Source of the DNA: Saprospiraceae bacterium
GTDB taxonomy: Bacteria; Bacteroidota; Bacteroidia; Chitinophagales; Saprospiraceae
NCBI GenBank assembly: GCA_016715465.1
Contig: JADKAA010000029.1
Coordinates: 1,922,001-1,986,000 of the forward strand
Direction: 5' to 3'
DNA: 64,000 nucleotides
A program made the translations under genes and the position numbers. The notes beneath the pieces were generated by a model, which worked only from the letters and a program-made list of their open reading frames with translations, made no database searches and had not been told where the DNA came from. Below, piece by piece: positions 62,419 through 64,000 of this stretch (positions are counted from its first letter, which is position 1; each line of letters opens with the position of its first letter).

Positions 62419-62676
62419 TTACTGCTTATCTTTATTCGGCAACTGTACCAGCACCGACACTTCGTTTCTCAATACTTCTACAAAACCTTTCTCTACAGCA
62501 ATTTCCGTTTTTTGTCCCTTGTCATCTACGATGCGCACTACGCCCGCAGCCAATGAAGAAACAATAGGAGCATGGCCTTTCAGAATCTCAAACTGCCCTT
62601 TGGTGCCTGGCACTTTAACCGAGCTTACCTCACCGTTGAAAAGTTCTTGCTCAGGAGTTAAAACAATCAGATTCAT
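62419..62676 (-). CDS. atpC: ATP synthase subunit epsilon, short form
   Basis: 85 residues, only the N-terminal beta-sandwich of subunit epsilon (LIVLTPEQELFNGEVSSVKV, KGQFEILKGHAPIVSSLAAG, VVRIVDDKGQKTEIAVEKGF). The C-terminal helical hairpin found in 130-residue forms is absent, as is usual in Bacteroidota. Couples proton flow to catalysis at the F1 stalk. 25 bases downstream of atpD; followed by a terminator. Confidence 0.93.
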   Translation of the reverse strand: MNLIVLTPEQELFNGEVSSVKVPGTKGQFEILKGHAPIVSSLAAGVVRIVDDKGQKTEIAVEKGFVEVLRNEVSVLVQLPNKDKQ

Positions 62677-62701
62677 GTTTAGGTTTTAATCGATTCAAAA
62701 A

Positions 62702-64000
62702 TTATGCTTCTGCGAGCATTTTCTCGCCGGCCTTGATCACGTCTTCAATGTTTCCTTTCAGGTTGAATGCCGCTTCAGGATACCTGTCGCATTCGCCGTC
62801 CATGATCATGTTGAAGCCTTTGATGGTCTCTTCGATGGGAACCAAGACACCCGGAATACCGGTGAACTGCTCCGCTACGTGGAACGGCTGGGAAAGGAAG
62901 CGCTGTACCCTCCTTGCGCGGTGTACCACCAACTTATCTTCTTCAGACAATTCTTCCATACCGAGGATGGCGATGATGTCCTGCAATTCATTGTATCGCT
63001 GTAAGATGTTTTTCACAGCCTGTGCGGTGCGGTAGTGTTCTTCTCCGATGACCACCGGATCGAGGATCCTGGAGGTAGAGTCGAGTGGATCCACCGCAGG
63101 GTAGATACCCAGTGACGCGATCTTCCTGCTCAATACCGTAGTGGCATCGAGGTGGGCAAACGTTGTAGCCGGAGCCGGGTCGGTAAGGTCATCCGCAGGT
63201 ACGTACACCGCCTGAACCGAGGTGATGGATCCCCTCTTGGTAGAGGTGATCCTTTCCTGCATCAGACCCATTTCTGTGGCCAGGGTTGGCTGGTAACCCA
63301 CCGCTGAAGGCATCCTGCCCAAAAGTGCCGATACCTCGGAACCCGCCTGGGTAAACCTGAAGATGTTGTCGATGAAGAAGAGGATGTCTTTTCCACCATT
63401 TGGATCGGAAAGGTCACCGTCCCTGTAATATTCTGCAATGGTCAAGCCCGAAAGCGCCACCCTCGCACGTGCGCCCGGTGGTTCGTTCATCTGACCAAAA
63501 ACGAAAGTCGCCTTTGATTTTTTCAGATCCTCGGTGGTCACACCGGAAAGATCCCATCCCCCTTCGTGCAGGGAATGCATAAATTTTTCGCCGTAGTTGA
63601 TGATGCCCGCCTCGAGCATCTCCCGCATCAGGTCATTTCCTTCCCTGGTACGCTCTCCCACGCCCGCAAAAACCGAGATACCTTCATATCCCTTTGCGAT
63701 GTTGTTGATCAGCTCCTGGATCAATACCGTCTTGCCTACACCGGCACCACCAAACAATCCGATCTTTCCACCCTTGGCATAAGGTTCGATCAGGTCGATC
63801 ACCTTGATACCGGTGTACAGGATCTCTGTCTCGGTAGACAGGTCCTCATAACGCGGTGGCTTGGAGTGGATCGGCCTCACCTGTGCCCTGGAAACCGCAG
63901 GGATGCCGTCGATGGCCTCGCCCACTACATTAAACAACCTGCCTTTGATCGCATCGCCCACAGGCATAGAGATCGGAGCGCCAAGGTCGACAACTTCCAT
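62702..64000 (-). CDS. atpD: ATP synthase subunit beta, N-terminus cut by window edge
   Basis: 432 visible residues; the family is about 500, so about 70 N-terminal residues lie beyond the right edge. The ATG at 64000 (EVVDLGAPISMPVGDAIKGR) is internal and not the true start. Catalytic subunit of F1: Walker A GGAGVGKTVLIQELINNIAK, the VFAGVGERTREGNDL and ILFFIDNIFRFTQAGSEVSA segments, and the DELSEED-like helix ELSEEDKLVVHRARR. Downstream atpC follows after 25 bases. Confidence 0.96.
   Translation of the reverse strand: MEVVDLGAPISMPVGDAIKGRLFNVVGEAIDGIPAVSRAQVRPIHSKPPRYEDLSTETEILYTGIKVIDLIEPYAKGGKIGLFGGAGVGKTVLIQELINNIAKGYEGISVFAGVGERTREGNDLMREMLEAGIINYGEKFMHSLHEGGWDLSGVTTEDLKKSKATFVFGQMNEPPGARARVALSGLTIAEYYRDGDLSDPNGGKDILFFIDNIFRFTQAGSEVSALLGRMPSAVGYQPTLATEMGLMQERITSTKRGSITSVQAVYVPADDLTDPAPATTFAHLDATTVLSRKIASLGIYPAVDPLDSTSRILDPVVIGEEHYRTAQAVKNILQRYNELQDIIAILGMEELSEEDKLVVHRARRVQRFLSQPFHVAEQFTGIPGVLVPIEETIKGFNMIMDGECDRYPEAAFNLKGNIEDVIKAGEKMLAEA

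Noticed and set aside
62702..64000. The ATG at the right edge could be taken as the true start of atpD.
   Set aside because: Beta subunits have about 70 further N-terminal residues, so the frame simply continues beyond the window.

Overview
The window looks like a chromosomal segment of a Bacteroidota bacterium. It has type IX secretion (T9SS) cargo with type A and type B C-terminal sorting domains and a PorP/SprF-type membrane protein. It also has a GH3-family acyl-acid-amide synthetase, an Asp-type MurA, and several promoters of the form TTG-N18..24-TAnnTTTG instead of E. coli-type sigma70 boxes. Start codons generally lack Shine-Dalgarno sequences, as expected for the phylum. A member of the Saprospiria/Chitinophagia side of the phylum is my best guess, but I cannot prove the family. 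There are no rRNA genes, complete tRNA genes or CRISPR arrays.

Layout. 1-2.5 kb: RNase G (cut by the left edge), a 31-residue basic ribosomal protein, a TPR protein and HU, all on the minus strand. 2.7-13.2 kb: MscS channel, peroxiredoxin, DMT transporter, DUF2207 protein, a double-OmpA protein, an Omp28-like T9SS protein, CysS and a matrixin-like metalloprotease. 13.2-19.1 kb: a decayed defence island on the minus strand. It holds an XRE regulator, a SNF2-type helicase, a HigBA toxin-antitoxin pair, the first 46 codons of a type III-like adenine methyltransferase, and a fusion of the RhuM N-terminus to the nuclease end of a type III restriction subunit. 19.2-34.4 kb: a possible small RNA, a dockerin-containing T9SS protein, a secreted S10 carboxypeptidase, a repeat-rich intergenic region and a 10.1-kb adhesin gene with 17 HYR-like repeats. 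34.8-48 kb: SPFH protein with an Arc-like partner, M15 peptidase, ApaG-Gmk-YicC, Crp/Fnr regulator, PorP/SprF, MurA, M16 peptidase, GH3 protein and RecO. 48-58.7 kb: an envelope-folding cluster with a PpiD-like protein, a double-rotamase PPIase, a SurA-like lipoprotein, SurA and a C-terminal processing protease. 58.7-64 kb: CBM-esterase, MBL hydrolase, RNase HII, ECF sigma factor, and AtpC with most of AtpD.

A cross-cutting observation is that six otherwise intact genes are broken once each by a one- or two-base indel, nearly always a missing base in a short homopolymer. This pattern points to residual long-read assembly error rather than six real pseudogenes. I list the two halves of each such gene separately and cross-refer them. 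The defence island is different: there the losses are large deletions plus an in-frame stop, which look biological.

Functionally, much of the window serves the cell surface. It encodes secreted T9SS cargo and one T9SS membrane component. It also encodes periplasmic folding and proteolysis factors that would support outer-membrane assembly, and peptidoglycan enzymes (MurA, M15 peptidase).
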